A program made the position numbers and the translations under genes. DNA of 50,645 nt, from the NCBI GenBank assembly GCA_937880925.1, contig CALGGB010000103.1, positions 1 to 50,645 of the forward strand. The letters are read 5' to 3'. The DNA comes from an uncultured Rhodospirillaceae bacterium. GTDB lineage: Bacteria; Pseudomonadota; Alphaproteobacteria; SP197. This document shows positions 9,172-19,889 of the stretch, piece after piece. Position 1 is the first letter of the stretch, and each line of letters opens with the position of its first letter. A model generated the notes under the pieces. It saw nothing but the letters and a program-made list of their open reading frames with translations. It was not told the origin of the DNA and ran no database searches.

Positions 9172-9942
9172 ATGGGTTTCTTCGACCTTCAGGGCAAGGT
9201 TGCCGTCGTCACCGGCGGCTCCAAGGGCATCGGGCGGGCGATCTGCGAGCGCATGGCCGAGGCCGGCGCAAAGGTGGTGGTCTCCAGCCGCAAGGTGGAC
9301 GCCTGCCAGGAGGTTGTCGACGGCATCAAGGCCAAGGGCGGCGATGCGGTGGCCGTGGCCTGCAACGTCAGCCACATCGAGCAGCTCCAGAATCTGGTCG
9401 ACACGGCGATGAAGACCTATGGCCGGATCGACTGCCTGGTCGGCAATGCCGCGGTCAATCCCCATTACGGGCCGATGACCGAGATCGACGAGGGCGCGTT
9501 CCAGAAGATCGTCGACTGCAACATCCGCGCAAACCTGTGGCTTGCCCGCATGGTGCTGCCGCAGATGGCGGAACGGAAGGACGGCACGATCATCGTCATC
9601 TCCTCCATCGCCGGCATCAAGGGTACCGACGACATCGGCATGTACGGCGTTTCCAAGGCCGCCGACATGGCGCTGGCGCGGAACCTGGCGGTGCGCTGGG
9701 GCGAGCACAACATCCGGATCAACACGATCGCCCCGGGCCTGATCAGGACCGACTTCGCCAAGGCCCTGTGGGAGAATCCGGAGCGCCGCGCCGCGGTGGA
9801 GGCGTCCTATCCGCTGCGCCGTATCGGCGATCCCGACGATATCGCGGGTGTAGCGATCTTCCTGGCCGCCGACGCCGGGCGTTACATCACCGGGCAGACC
9901 ATCGTTGTCGATGGCGGCGCGACCATCGTCGCCAACGTCTGA
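9172..9942 (+). CDS. Short-chain dehydrogenase/reductase (SDR, classical)
   Basis: NAD(P)-dependent oxidoreductase of 256 residues. The Rossmann motif TGGSKGIG, NAAVN, the catalytic Ser in ISSIAG, YGVSK (Tyr/Lys) and the C-terminal GQTIVVDGG are all present. The start at 9172 puts the glycine motif at about residue 15, as usual. It is divergent from the acyl-CoA dehydrogenase pair; family members of this type reduce 3-oxoacyl or other keto groups, so a beta-oxidation role is reasonable but not proven. A strong hairpin with a T-run ends the gene. Confidence 0.87.
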   Translation: MGFFDLQGKVAVVTGGSKGIGRAICERMAEAGAKVVVSSRKVDACQEVVDGIKAKGGDAVAVACNVSHIEQLQNLVDTAMKTYGRIDCLVGNAAVNPHYGPMTEIDEGAFQKIVDCNIRANLWLARMVLPQMAERKDGTIIVISSIAGIKGTDDIGMYGVSKAADMALARNLAVRWGEHNIRINTIAPGLIRTDFAKALWENPERRAAVEASYPLRRIGDPDDIAGVAIFLAADAGRYITGQTIVVDGGATIVANV

Positions 9943-9964
9943 TCCCCAGGTCATTTGACGCCGG

Positions 9965-10001
9965 GGCCGGCAGGGATCACCCTGCCGGCCTCATGGTTTT
10001 T
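9965..10001 (+). terminator. Rho-independent-like terminator after SDR gene
   Basis: A perfect 11-bp stem, GGCCGGCAGGG (9965-9975) and CCCTGCCGGCC (9980-9990) around loop ATCA, is followed by TCATGGTTTTTC. It lies just after the SDR stop and just before the MsrA-like gene, so it should insulate the two. Confidence 0.75.
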
Positions 10002-10020
10002 CATGCGGGAGCGCGGTGAC

Positions 10021-10452
10021 ATGGCAAGGGCCACCTTCGGGATGGGCTGTTTCTGGGCGGCAGAAGAGGTCTTTCGTACCGTGCCCGGCGTGACAGCCAC
10101 GGAAGTCGGCTTCAGCAACGGCCAGGATGCCGGCGTCACCCAGGCGCAGGTCTTCTCGGGCGAAGCCGGCCATGCCGAAGTGGTGGTGGTGGACTTTGAT
10201 CCCGCCCGGGTCTCCTTCACGGCCCTGCTCGAACACTTCTGGGCCGGGCACGACGCTACCGTACAGGTCAAGCCCATCGTGCGCTCGGCGATCTTCTTCC
10301 ATGATCCCGGCCAGCAGGCCGAGGCCGAGACGTCCCGTGCCGCGCGGCCACAGGCCGTTGCCACGGAAATCGCCCCGGTGGGCCGTTTCTGGCGCGCGCC
10401 CGAGAAGGATCAGCTCTACGTCTGCCGGCACGCCGCCCAGGCTGCCCAGTAG
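10021..10452 (+). CDS. Divergent MsrA-like protein lacking accessory catalytic residues
   Basis: 143 residues with the MsrA fold signature GMGCFWAAEEVF (nucleophile Cys at residue 10) and GHAEVVVVDFDP, but clearly degenerate elsewhere. Where MsrA has YxEVC with the general-acid Glu, this has TQAQVF; where MsrA has a GxDxGxQYRSAIF-type stretch, this has KPIVRSAIF, so the substrate-binding Asp and Tyr are absent. A late Cys (YVCRHA) remains. The ATG at 10021 follows GGGAG; an in-frame ATG at 10003 is possible. It lies upstream of a standard msrA in the same direction. It could be a sulfoxide reductase of changed specificity or a non-enzymatic paralogue. Confidence 0.72.
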   Translation: MARATFGMGCFWAAEEVFRTVPGVTATEVGFSNGQDAGVTQAQVFSGEAGHAEVVVVDFDPARVSFTALLEHFWAGHDATVQVKPIVRSAIFFHDPGQQAEAETSRAARPQAVATEIAPVGRFWRAPEKDQLYVCRHAAQAAQ

Positions 10453-10554
10453 GCACGGCCAACACGGGTTCACGCATTTGCGAAGGCCCGCGTGCTTGTG
10501 CAACGCGCCGTGCGGGCCCACATCTGGCATCACCCCAGCATCGGAGCACACATC

Positions 10555-11031
10555 ATGGCCAAGGCGACATTCGCGGCAGGTTGTTTCTGGAGCCCCGAGG
10601 AGGTCTTCGCCCGGATCGATGGCGTGACCGACACGGCGGTGGGCTATGCCGGCAGCACGAAGGACAACCCGACCTACGAGGAGGTCTGCACCGGACGCAC
10701 CGGCCATGCGGAGGCGGTGGAGGTGACCTTTGATCCCGCCAAGGTCACCTACGAGGACCTGCTGAAGGTGTTCTGGGAAATCCATGATCCCACCACGGCC
10801 AACCGCCAGGGTCCCGATGTCGGAAGCCAGTACCGCTCGGCGATCTTCGCCCACGACGAGCAGCAGCGCGCCGCCGCCGAGTCTTCGCGCGACGCCCAGC
10901 AGCAGGCCCGCCACGACAGCCGCAAGATCGTCACCGAGATCACCGCCGCGCCGACCTTCTGGCGCGCCGAGGACTACCACCAGCGCTTCATGCAGAAGCG
11001 CCGCAGCCGCTTCGGCTTCCAGGTGGCCTGA
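10555..11031 (+). CDS. msrA: Peptide-methionine (S)-S-oxide reductase MsrA
   Basis: Reduces methionine-S-sulfoxide in proteins using thioredoxin. 158 residues from the ATG at 10555. Complete motif set: [10 protein letters not shown] (nucleophile Cys), [15 protein letters not shown] (general-acid Glu), [22 protein letters not shown] (Asp and Tyr), and [12 protein letters not shown] near the end. No C-terminal Cys pair is seen after the catalytic domain, so recycling may use few Cys. It follows the divergent MsrA-like gene after 102 bases; the two are probably an old tandem duplication. Confidence 0.92.
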   Translation: MAKATFAAGCFWSPEEVFARIDGVTDTAVGYAGSTKDNPTYEEVCTGRTGHAEAVEVTFDPAKVTYEDLLKVFWEIHDPTTANRQGPDVGSQYRSAIFAHDEQQRAAAESSRDAQQQARHDSRKIVTEITAAPTFWRAEDYHQRFMQKRRSRFGFQVA

Positions 11032-11122
11032 GGGGCGCGCGATCCCCTCTGAGACCTTCCCCTCTCCCACAAGGTGAGGGGGGGGGAATCTGCCGTAAGT
11101 CCTACGCGCCCTTTTTCTCTCT

Positions 11123-11244
11123 CTCCTCATCCCTGCGAAGGCAGGGATCCAGACGCGCTGACGCATCGATGGGCATGACCGCTAGGGCCATGCTCTTCCA
11201 CCACGCTTGTGCGTCTGGATGCCAGCCTGCGCTGGCATGAGGAG
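11123..11244. repeat. Inverted doublet of REP-like hairpins (type TCATCCCTGC)
   Basis: Two 34-base arms (11123-11156 and 11211-11244) are inverted copies with 29 matches. Each arm contains its own small hairpin, CCCTGC-GAAG-GCAGGG on the left and GCCAGC-GCAG-GCTGGC on the right, and the arm differences in the stem are compensatory. A further inner stem (GCATGACC/GGCCATGC) lies between. The element sits in the 239-base gap between msrA and a convergent phosphotransferase, and could act as a bidirectional terminator. Related elements occur at 19769-19869 and 41002-41133. Confidence 0.75.
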
Positions 11245-11270
11245 CGTTACGGAAGCCGGGCCGGCCGCCC

Positions 11271-12335
11271 TCAGCCGTCCCGCATCATCTGGCGGGACTT
11301 GTCGATCAGCGCGTGCACCCTGGGCCCCATGGCGGCGAAGCGTTCGTCCTGGGTCTGGCCGCGCAGGTAGCGGATGTAGATCTGCTGCAGGATCACGGCG
11401 ATCTTGAAGGCGCCGAAGACGCGGTACCAGGTGAGCCGCCCCATTTCGAAGCCGGTGCGCGCGGCGTAGCGGGCCGCGACTTCCATGCGGTTCGGGAAAC
11501 CCGGCTTGTCGGTCGGCATGAAGGTGGCGTTGCGCCAGCTTTCGGGGTCTTCCGGGTCGGTCCAGTAGTTGAGCAGGGTGCCCAGATCCATCAGCGGGTC
11601 GCCGCGGGTGCACATGTCCCAGTCGAGCACGGCCACGGCGCGGGCCGGGTCGTCGTCGGCGACCATCAGGTTGTCGAGCTTGAAGTCGTTGTGGATCAGC
11701 GACACCTGGGGTGAGTCCGGGACGTCGCGCTCGATCCAGGCGATGACGTCGGCCACTTCCGGCGCGCTGTCATCGACGGCCGCATGCCAGCGCTTCAGCC
11801 AGCCATCGACCTGGCGGGCGACGAAACCTTCGGGTCGGCCCAGGCCATCGAGGTCGACTGCTGCGGGATCCACGCTGTGGAGATCGGCCAGCACGTCGAC
11901 GATCATGTCGCCGATCCGCGCGCAGAGTTCGGGTTTGCCGTCGAGCACCGCATCGGCGTTGGCCGTGCGCACGACAAAACCTTCCTTGCGCTCCAGGACA
12001 TGGAAATCGACGCCCAGGATCGCCTTGTCTTCGCACAGCATATAGCTGCGCGGGGCGAGCGGGAACTTCCGCCACAGGCGCGAGAGCACACGATGTTCGC
12101 GGGTCATGTCATGGGCCGAGGGCGCGACGGGGCCGAGCGGCGGGCGGCGCAGGACGTACTCGGTGCCGGCGAAGTCCAGCAGGTAGGTCAGGTTGGCATC
12201 GCCGCCGCCGAACTGGCGCACGGTGAGCGGCCCCCTGGCATCGTCGAGATGCTCGCGCAGCCAGGGCTCCAGGCGCGTCAGGTCCAGCGTCTCATCGGGA
12301 CGCACCGCCATGGTCTCGGGATCATGTCTGCTCAT
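11271..12335 (-). CDS. Phosphotransferase family protein (ACAD10/11 kinase-domain type)
   Basis: 354 residues, APH/choline-kinase fold, of the type often encoded beside acyl-CoA dehydrogenases and homologous to the N-terminal kinase domain of ACAD10/ACAD11. Seen: the nucleotide-binding FGGGDANLTYLL (where Gly-rich loop is expected), the catalytic loop HNDFKLDNLMV and the metal-binding VLDWDMCTRGDPLMDLG, all intact. ACAD10/11 kinases phosphorylate 4-hydroxyacyl-CoA so that it can be isomerised and beta-oxidised; that role here is inferred from family and from the dehydrogenase at 18531, which resembles the ACAD11 dehydrogenase domain. The start at 12335 (MSRHDPE) is preferred over an in-frame one 63 bases upstream. 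Divergent from the thioesterase. Confidence 0.85.
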   Translation of the reverse strand: MSRHDPETMAVRPDETLDLTRLEPWLREHLDDARGPLTVRQFGGGDANLTYLLDFAGTEYVLRRPPLGPVAPSAHDMTREHRVLSRLWRKFPLAPRSYMLCEDKAILGVDFHVLERKEGFVVRTANADAVLDGKPELCARIGDMIVDVLADLHSVDPAAVDLDGLGRPEGFVARQVDGWLKRWHAAVDDSAPEVADVIAWIERDVPDSPQVSLIHNDFKLDNLMVADDDPARAVAVLDWDMCTRGDPLMDLGTLLNYWTDPEDPESWRNATFMPTDKPGFPNRMEVAARYAARTGFEMGRLTWYRVFGAFKIAVILQQIYIRYLRGQTQDERFAAMGPRVHALIDKSRQMMRDG

Positions 12336-12416
12336 CGGCTCGTGCCATCCCCTTGCATCCCATGACTTTTCCCCCAATCGTGCGGGCCGCACAAGCATGG
12401 GTTCGGAGCAGGGACG

Positions 12417-12839
12417 ATGTCATCGCAGGCTATTCTGGAGCGGCTCAACGCCAACTGGGAGCCGTGCTCGGCGATCCTGGGCGCCCATGCCCTGGCCTGG
12501 GATGGCGAGCGCCAGGAACTGACCCTTTCGTTCACGGTCGATGAACGCTTCTGCCATTCCGTCGATGTCCTCCAGGGTGGTTTCTCAACCTCGATGCTGG
12601 ACGCCACCATGGCCTATGTCGGGCTTTGTGCCGACGACACGATCGAGCACATCCCCTCGCTGGAGATCAAGGTGAGCTTCATCGCGCCGGGCCATCCCGG
12701 CACCCTGATCTGCGTCGCGCGTCCGGTGCGCATCGGAGGCTCGATCGGCTTTCTGGAGGCCGAACTGCACCAGGGTGACACCCTGGTCGCCACGGCGACC
12801 GCGACCTACAAGATCATCCGGCGGCGCCCTTCGGCCTGA
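12417..12839 (+). CDS. PaaI-type hotdog-fold thioesterase
   Basis: 140 residues. The hotdog motif appears as VLQGGFSTSMLDATMAYVG (about residues 51-69), with Gln in place of the His of the usual HGG and the catalytic Asp in place. The rest (LEIKVSFIAPG, TATYKIIRR) matches the PaaI/acyl-CoA thioesterase family. It likely hydrolyses an acyl-CoA or aryl-CoA, freeing CoA. It is divergent from the phosphotransferase with 81 bases between starts and convergent with the thiolase 24 bases on. Substrate unknown. Confidence 0.82.
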   Translation: MSSQAILERLNANWEPCSAILGAHALAWDGERQELTLSFTVDERFCHSVDVLQGGFSTSMLDATMAYVGLCADDTIEHIPSLEIKVSFIAPGHPGTLICVARPVRIGGSIGFLEAELHQGDTLVATATATYKIIRRRPSA

Positions 12840-12863
12840 CGCCGCCGGCAGAATGCCGTTGCC

Positions 12864-14045
<1,182 letters not shown>

Positions 14046-14074
14046 GATGGTGATCCTCTGTTCGGGTCTATTGG

Positions 14075-14212
14075 CCCTCACCCTCCCACCGCTTCGCGGC
14101 GGGTCCCTCCCTCTCCCGTTTCACGGGAGAGGGGCAAGGGTGGCGCATCCCAACCCCTCTCCCGCTTGCGGGAGGGGGAGGGGCCCGGCCCGAAGGGACG
14201 GGAGGGTGAGGG
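14075..14212. repeat. Composite palindromic repeat (CCCTCACCCTCCC family)
   Basis: Outer arms CCCTCACCCTCCC (14075-14087) and GGGAGGGTGAGGG (14200-14212) are a perfect 13-bp inverted pair. Inside are two more hairpins: a perfect 10-bp stem at 14109-14133 (CCCTCTCCCG, loop TTTCA) and a CTCCCGC-TT-GCGGGAG stem at about 14158-14174. It fills most of the gap between the FadB-like gene and the thiolase, so it would lie in their transcript if they are co-transcribed. It differs in sequence from the other doublets of the window. Confidence 0.75.
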
Positions 14213-14220
14213 CGCGGTTG

Positions 14221-16335
<2,115 letters not shown>

Positions 16336-16629
16336 CGGCTCTCCTTGGCTTCGCGTCGGCGACGGTTTTTCTTGTGCTGCGCAACGCTAGTCAGGGCAGG
16401 GCGGGGTTGCAATCTCCATCAACCCGGCGCCGTCCGCATGGCGGAAACCGTGGACGGGCTGCGCCAGGTGTTCAGCGGACAATGAACCTGTCCCGTCCTC
16501 GCTACGATCCTATCCGCTGCTGTTGAGGCAGCAGTGGGACGTGTGCAGCGCACGAACGCGCCATCGTCGCCACGGCAGCCATGACCAGGTTGCCATACCG
16601 GTTGTTGATTCCGGTACCGACGAGGAAGG
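16336..16629. other. Intergenic gap between FadB-like and RTX genes
   Basis: 294 bases without a convincing gene. It contains the upstream region of the leftward FadB-like gene and the 3' side of the RTX gene. The only structure noted is a 22-base segment at 16583-16604 that recurs with 3 mismatches at 18328-18349, on the other side of the RTX gene. No clear terminator was seen. Confidence 0.5.
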
Positions 16630-18294
16630 CTAGACCAGGAAGCTGGTCTCGCTCAGTTCTTCGAGATGGACCCCGATCAGCACCAGGGAGTCGCCGCTCT
16701 CGAAGGTGAACTCGACGCCCGTGGAAAAATTCCGGCCCAGCGCCAGTACATCGGCCGCGGAGGCAAGGCCGGACATGCCGGTCAGGTCGATGAGGTCGGC
16801 CTCGGGACCGCTCGCCGCCATGTCGAGGACGCTGTCGTGGCCGTCGCCGTTGGCGAAGACGAAGCGATCCGCGCCGCCTTCGCCGATGAGCACATCGTTG
16901 CCCGCACCGCCGCTCAGGATATCGTTGCCCAGGCCCCCGCGCAGCAGATCGGTGCCCGCGCCGCCGTCCAGAATGTCGTCGCCCTCGCCACCGTTGAGGC
17001 CATCCTCGCCCGTGCCGCCCGAGAGCACATCGTTGCCGATGCCGCCCAGCAACAGGTCGTTGCCGTCGTCGCCGTTGAGAATGTCGTTGCCTTCGCCGCC
17101 GTTGAGGCCGTCGTCGCCTGCGCCGCCCGAAATCGTATCGTCGCCGGTTTCGCCCAGCAGCAGATCGCTGCCTTCGCCGCCGTCCATGATGTCGTCGCCC
17201 GCGCCGCCGTTCATGGCGTCCGCACCCGCATCGCCCGAGATCGCATCGTTGCCGTTGCCGCCCATCAGCAGGTCGGCGCCTTCGCCGCCCGCAAGGGTGT
17301 CGTCGCCGTCACCGCCGTTGAGGCCGTCGTCGTCGTCTCCGCCCAGCAGGGTGTCGTCGCCCTCTTCGCCGATCAGCAGGTCCTGGCCGCTGCCGCCTTC
17401 CAGGGTGTCGTTCCCATCGCCGCCATTGAGGCCGTCGTTGCCGGCATCGCCCATCAGGTGATCGTCGCCCCCGGCGCCGATCAGCAGGTCGATGCCGTCG
17501 CCACCGTGGATCGTGTCGTCGCCGTCGCCGCCGTTGAGTCCGTCGTCGCCTTGGTCGCCGAACAGCGTGTCGTTGCCGGCATCGCCGATCAGCAGGTCTG
17601 CGCCAACGCCGCCGTGGAGGGTATCGTCGCCGTCGCCGCCGTTGAGGCCGTCGTCGCCTTCGCCGCCGTCGAGGTTGTCGTTGCCCGCCGCGCCGACCAG
17701 CAGGTCGGTGCCGTCGTTGCCGAACAGCGTGTCGTCGCCGTCGCCACCGTTGACGCCGTCGTCGCCGTCGCCGCCCGAAAGAATGTCGTTGCCCAGGCCA
17801 CCGACGACCAGGTCGTTGCCTTCGCCGCCGTCTGCAACATCGTTGCCCGCGCCGCCGTTGAGGCCGTCGTCGCCGGCGTCGCCCGAGAGGCTGTCGTCGT
17901 CCTCGGCACCGCCGAGCCAGTCGTTGCCGGTGCCGCCTTCCATGTGGTCGTTGCCTTCGCCGCCGACCATCAGGTCGTTGCCGTCGCCGCCGTCCAGCAC
18001 GTCCTGGCCGCTGCCGCCATAGACCGTGTCGGCACCGGCATCGCCCATCAGGGTGTCGTCCAGGCCGCCGCCCAGCAGGGTGTCGTCGCCATCGCCGCCC
18101 AGCATGGTGAAGTCGGCGTCGAGGCCGGCTGCCGCGCGCCCGGTTTCATCGTCCGGCATGACGACGGTATCGTCGCCGCCCATGGCATCCATCTGGTGCG
18201 GATCGGCAGGGGCCACGTAAGAGCCGGCGATCACGTCATCAAAGAAGATGACGTCGTTGTTTTCGGAAAACAGCGGCGCGGGTGGCGTCGGCAT
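16630..18294 (-). CDS. RTX (hemolysin-type calcium-binding repeat) secreted protein
   Basis: 554 residues from the ATG at 18294 (a TTG at 18309 is an alternative). After about 69 residues without repeats come eight RTX nonapeptides (70-141), then nine back-to-back 36-residue super-repeats (142-465), one more nonapeptide (466-474) and a C-terminal domain (475-554). The last part, ADRFVFANGDG ... GDSLVLIGVHLEELSETSFLV, resembles the C-terminal signal for type I secretion; there is no N-terminal signal peptide. Ca2+ should fold the repeats into parallel beta-rolls outside the cell. No catalytic domain is visible, so a surface, matrix or adhesive role is likely. No type I transporter is encoded in the window. 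Confidence 0.9.
   Translation of the reverse strand: MPTPPAPLFSENNDVIFFDDVIAGSYVAPADPHQMDAMGGDDTVVMPDDETGRAAAGLDADFTMLGGDGDDTLLGGGLDDTLMGDAGADTVYGGSGQDVLDGGDGNDLMVGGEGNDHMEGGTGNDWLGGAEDDDSLSGDAGDDGLNGGAGNDVADGGEGNDLVVGGLGNDILSGGDGDDGVNGGDGDDTLFGNDGTDLLVGAAGNDNLDGGEGDDGLNGGDGDDTLHGGVGADLLIGDAGNDTLFGDQGDDGLNGGDGDDTIHGGDGIDLLIGAGGDDHLMGDAGNDGLNGGDGNDTLEGGSGQDLLIGEEGDDTLLGGDDDDGLNGGDGDDTLAGGEGADLLMGGNGNDAISGDAGADAMNGGAGDDIMDGGEGSDLLLGETGDDTISGGAGDDGLNGGEGNDILNGDDGNDLLLGGIGNDVLSGGTGEDGLNGGEGDDILDGGAGTDLLRGGLGNDILSGGAGNDVLIGEGGADRFVFANGDGHDSVLDMAASGPEADLIDLTGMSGLASAADVLALGRNFSTGVEFTFESGDSLVLIGVHLEELSETSFLV
16900..17871 (-). repeat. Nine tandem 108-bp (36-residue) RTX super-repeats
   Basis: Nine units of four nonapeptides each with no insertion or deletion. 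The unit consensus is DDGLNGGDG, DDTLxGGxG, xDLLxGxxG, NDxLxGxxG, so the first nonapeptide is marked by GLN and the third by DLL. Units 7 (ADAMNGGAG) and 5 (GGDD end) deviate most. Codon-level conservation suggests recent amplification or gene conversion. Confidence 0.88.
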
Positions 18295-18530
18295 GATGGC
18301 AAGCCCCAAGCAATCTCTGGGTCGGTGGACCAGGTTGTCATACGGGTGGCCGCGTGCAGAACTGCGTGCCCGCCCGGTCGCTCAAACCGGACGGGAACCT
18401 GCCTCCCGGTACCCTCGTAAAGAGATCATCACGCCAAATGGCCGAGGAGGCCAGTAAAAACGTCTCATTATGGATCGCTTTTGCTGGTTCCCGTCCGTCG
18501 GTGGTGATGGTTCACACGCGCGGGATGACC

Positions 18531-19739
18531 TCAGGCTTGCGCGTGTTTCTTCAGTTCTTCCTTGGAGATCAGACCGCGGTGGACCTCGTCGGGGCCGTCG
18601 GCGAAGCGGATGGTGCGGGCGTACATCCAGGCCTGGGCCAGGAACGTGTCCTGGCTGATGCCCATGGCGCCATGGGCCTGGATCGCCCGATCGATGACGT
18701 TCTGGGCCATGTTGGGCGCGACCACCTTGATCATGGAGATCTCGGCGCGGGCGGCCTTGTTGCCGACCTTGTCCATCATGTCGGCGGCTTTGAGCACCAG
18801 CAGGCGGGCCTGCTCGATCTCGATGCGGCTGTTGGCGATGTCGGCCCGGATGGTGTCGCGCGTGCTGAGCTTGCGCCCGAAGGCGACGCGGTTTTCGACC
18901 CGTTTGCACATGGCTTCCAGCGCGCGCTCGGCCAGGCCGATCAGGCGCATGCAGTGATGGATGCGGCCCGGGCCGAGGCGGCCCTGGGCGATCTCGAAGC
19001 CGCGACCTTCGCCCAGCAGCAGGTTGTCGGCGGGCACCTTCACGTCGTCGAAGACGATCTCCATGTGGCCCTCGGGCGCATGGTCGTTGCCGAAGACATG
19101 CATGGGTCGGATCACCTTCACGCCCGGGGTGTCGATCGGCACCAGGATCTGCGACTGCTGCTTGTGGCGCTCGGCCTCCGGGTCGGTCTTGCCCATCACG
19201 ATAAGGATCTTGCAGCGCGGGTCGCCGGCACCGGAGATGTAGAACTTGCGCCCGTTGATCCGGTAGCCGTTGCCGTCGCGCTCGATGCTGGTCTTGATGT
19301 TGGTCGCGTCCGAGGAGGCGACATCGGGCTCGGTCATGGCGAAGGCCGAACGGATCTTGCCGTCGAGCAGGGGCTCCAGCCACTGCTTCTTGTGCTCCTC
19401 GGTGCCGTACCGCTCCAGCACCTCCATGTTGCCGGTGTCGGGTGCGGAACAGTTGAAGCTCTCGGCGCCGATGAAGCTCCGCCCCATGATCTCGCAGAGC
19501 GGCGCATATTCGAGATTCGAGAGGCCGAAGCCGCGGTCGCTGGCGGGCAGGAACATGTTCCACAGGCCCTCTGACTTCGCCTTTTCCTTCAACTCCTCGA
19601 TCACCGGCGGCGCCTGGGTCCAGCCGTACTGCTTCACCTGCTCCTCGTAGAGGTGCTCGTTGGGATAGACGTTCTGCTCCATGAAGCCGGTCAGGCGAGC
19701 GGAGAGTTCCTTCACCTTGTCGGGATAATCGAAGTCCAT
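18531..19739 (-). CDS. Acyl-CoA dehydrogenase (ACAD11-like)
   Basis: 402 residues from the ATG at 19739 ([12 protein letters not shown]). Typical pieces: [16 protein letters not shown] (FAD site), [38 protein letters not shown] and the C-terminal [11 protein letters not shown]. The FAD-linked alpha,beta-dehydrogenation of acyl-CoA passes electrons to ETF. The sequence resembles the dehydrogenase domain of ACAD10/11, whose kinase domain is similar to the separate phosphotransferase at 11271; together they may handle 4-hydroxy acids. The upstream gap holds an inverted REP-like doublet. Confidence 0.88.
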   Translation of the reverse strand: MDFDYPDKVKELSARLTGFMEQNVYPNEHLYEEQVKQYGWTQAPPVIEELKEKAKSEGLWNMFLPASDRGFGLSNLEYAPLCEIMGRSFIGAESFNCSAPDTGNMEVLERYGTEEHKKQWLEPLLDGKIRSAFAMTEPDVASSDATNIKTSIERDGNGYRINGRKFYISGAGDPRCKILIVMGKTDPEAERHKQQSQILVPIDTPGVKVIRPMHVFGNDHAPEGHMEIVFDDVKVPADNLLLGEGRGFEIAQGRLGPGRIHHCMRLIGLAERALEAMCKRVENRVAFGRKLSTRDTIRADIANSRIEIEQARLLVLKAADMMDKVGNKAARAEISMIKVVAPNMAQNVIDRAIQAHGAMGISQDTFLAQAWMYARTIRFADGPDEVHRGLISKEELKKHAQA

Positions 19740-19768
19740 GGGTCCGGTTCCTTGTTTCCTGCTCTGCC

Positions 19769-19869
19769 TGTCATCGTCCGGCTTGACCGGACGATCCATG
19801 CTGTGACCATGCGTCGCGCGCAGCCTTGAGGTTACAGCATGGACCCCATGGTCAAGCCATGGGGTGACA
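19769..19869. repeat. Inverted doublet of REP-like hairpins sharing loop CTTGA
   Basis: Two 40-base inverted arms (19769-19808 and 19830-19869). Each holds a perfect 9-bp hairpin with the same loop CTTGA but different stems: ATCGTCCGG/CCGGACGAT on the left and ACCCCATGG/CCATGGGGT on the right. The flanks (TGTCA and TCCATGCTGT) are conserved between arms. It lies between the acyl-CoA dehydrogenase start and the end of the next ligase gene. Confidence 0.75.
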
Positions 19870-19889
19870 TGCGGTTGGGGTTGTTTGGT

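Noticed and set aside
10461-10540. Possible stem GGCCCGC/GCGGGCC between the two MsrA-type genes
   Set aside because: The pairing is a 7-bp core with a long loop and no T-run; not a convincing terminator.
12380-12392. Palindrome GTGCGG-G-CCGCAC in the phosphotransferase/thioesterase divergent gap
   Set aside because: Only 6-bp G/C-rich arms; expected often by chance in this base composition.
16630-18309. Long open frames on the opposite strand and in other frames of the RTX gene
   Set aside because: They arise from the GC-rich 9-residue repeat and have no family match; their low-complexity Pro/Ser or Ala/Val content is what the reversed repeat would give.
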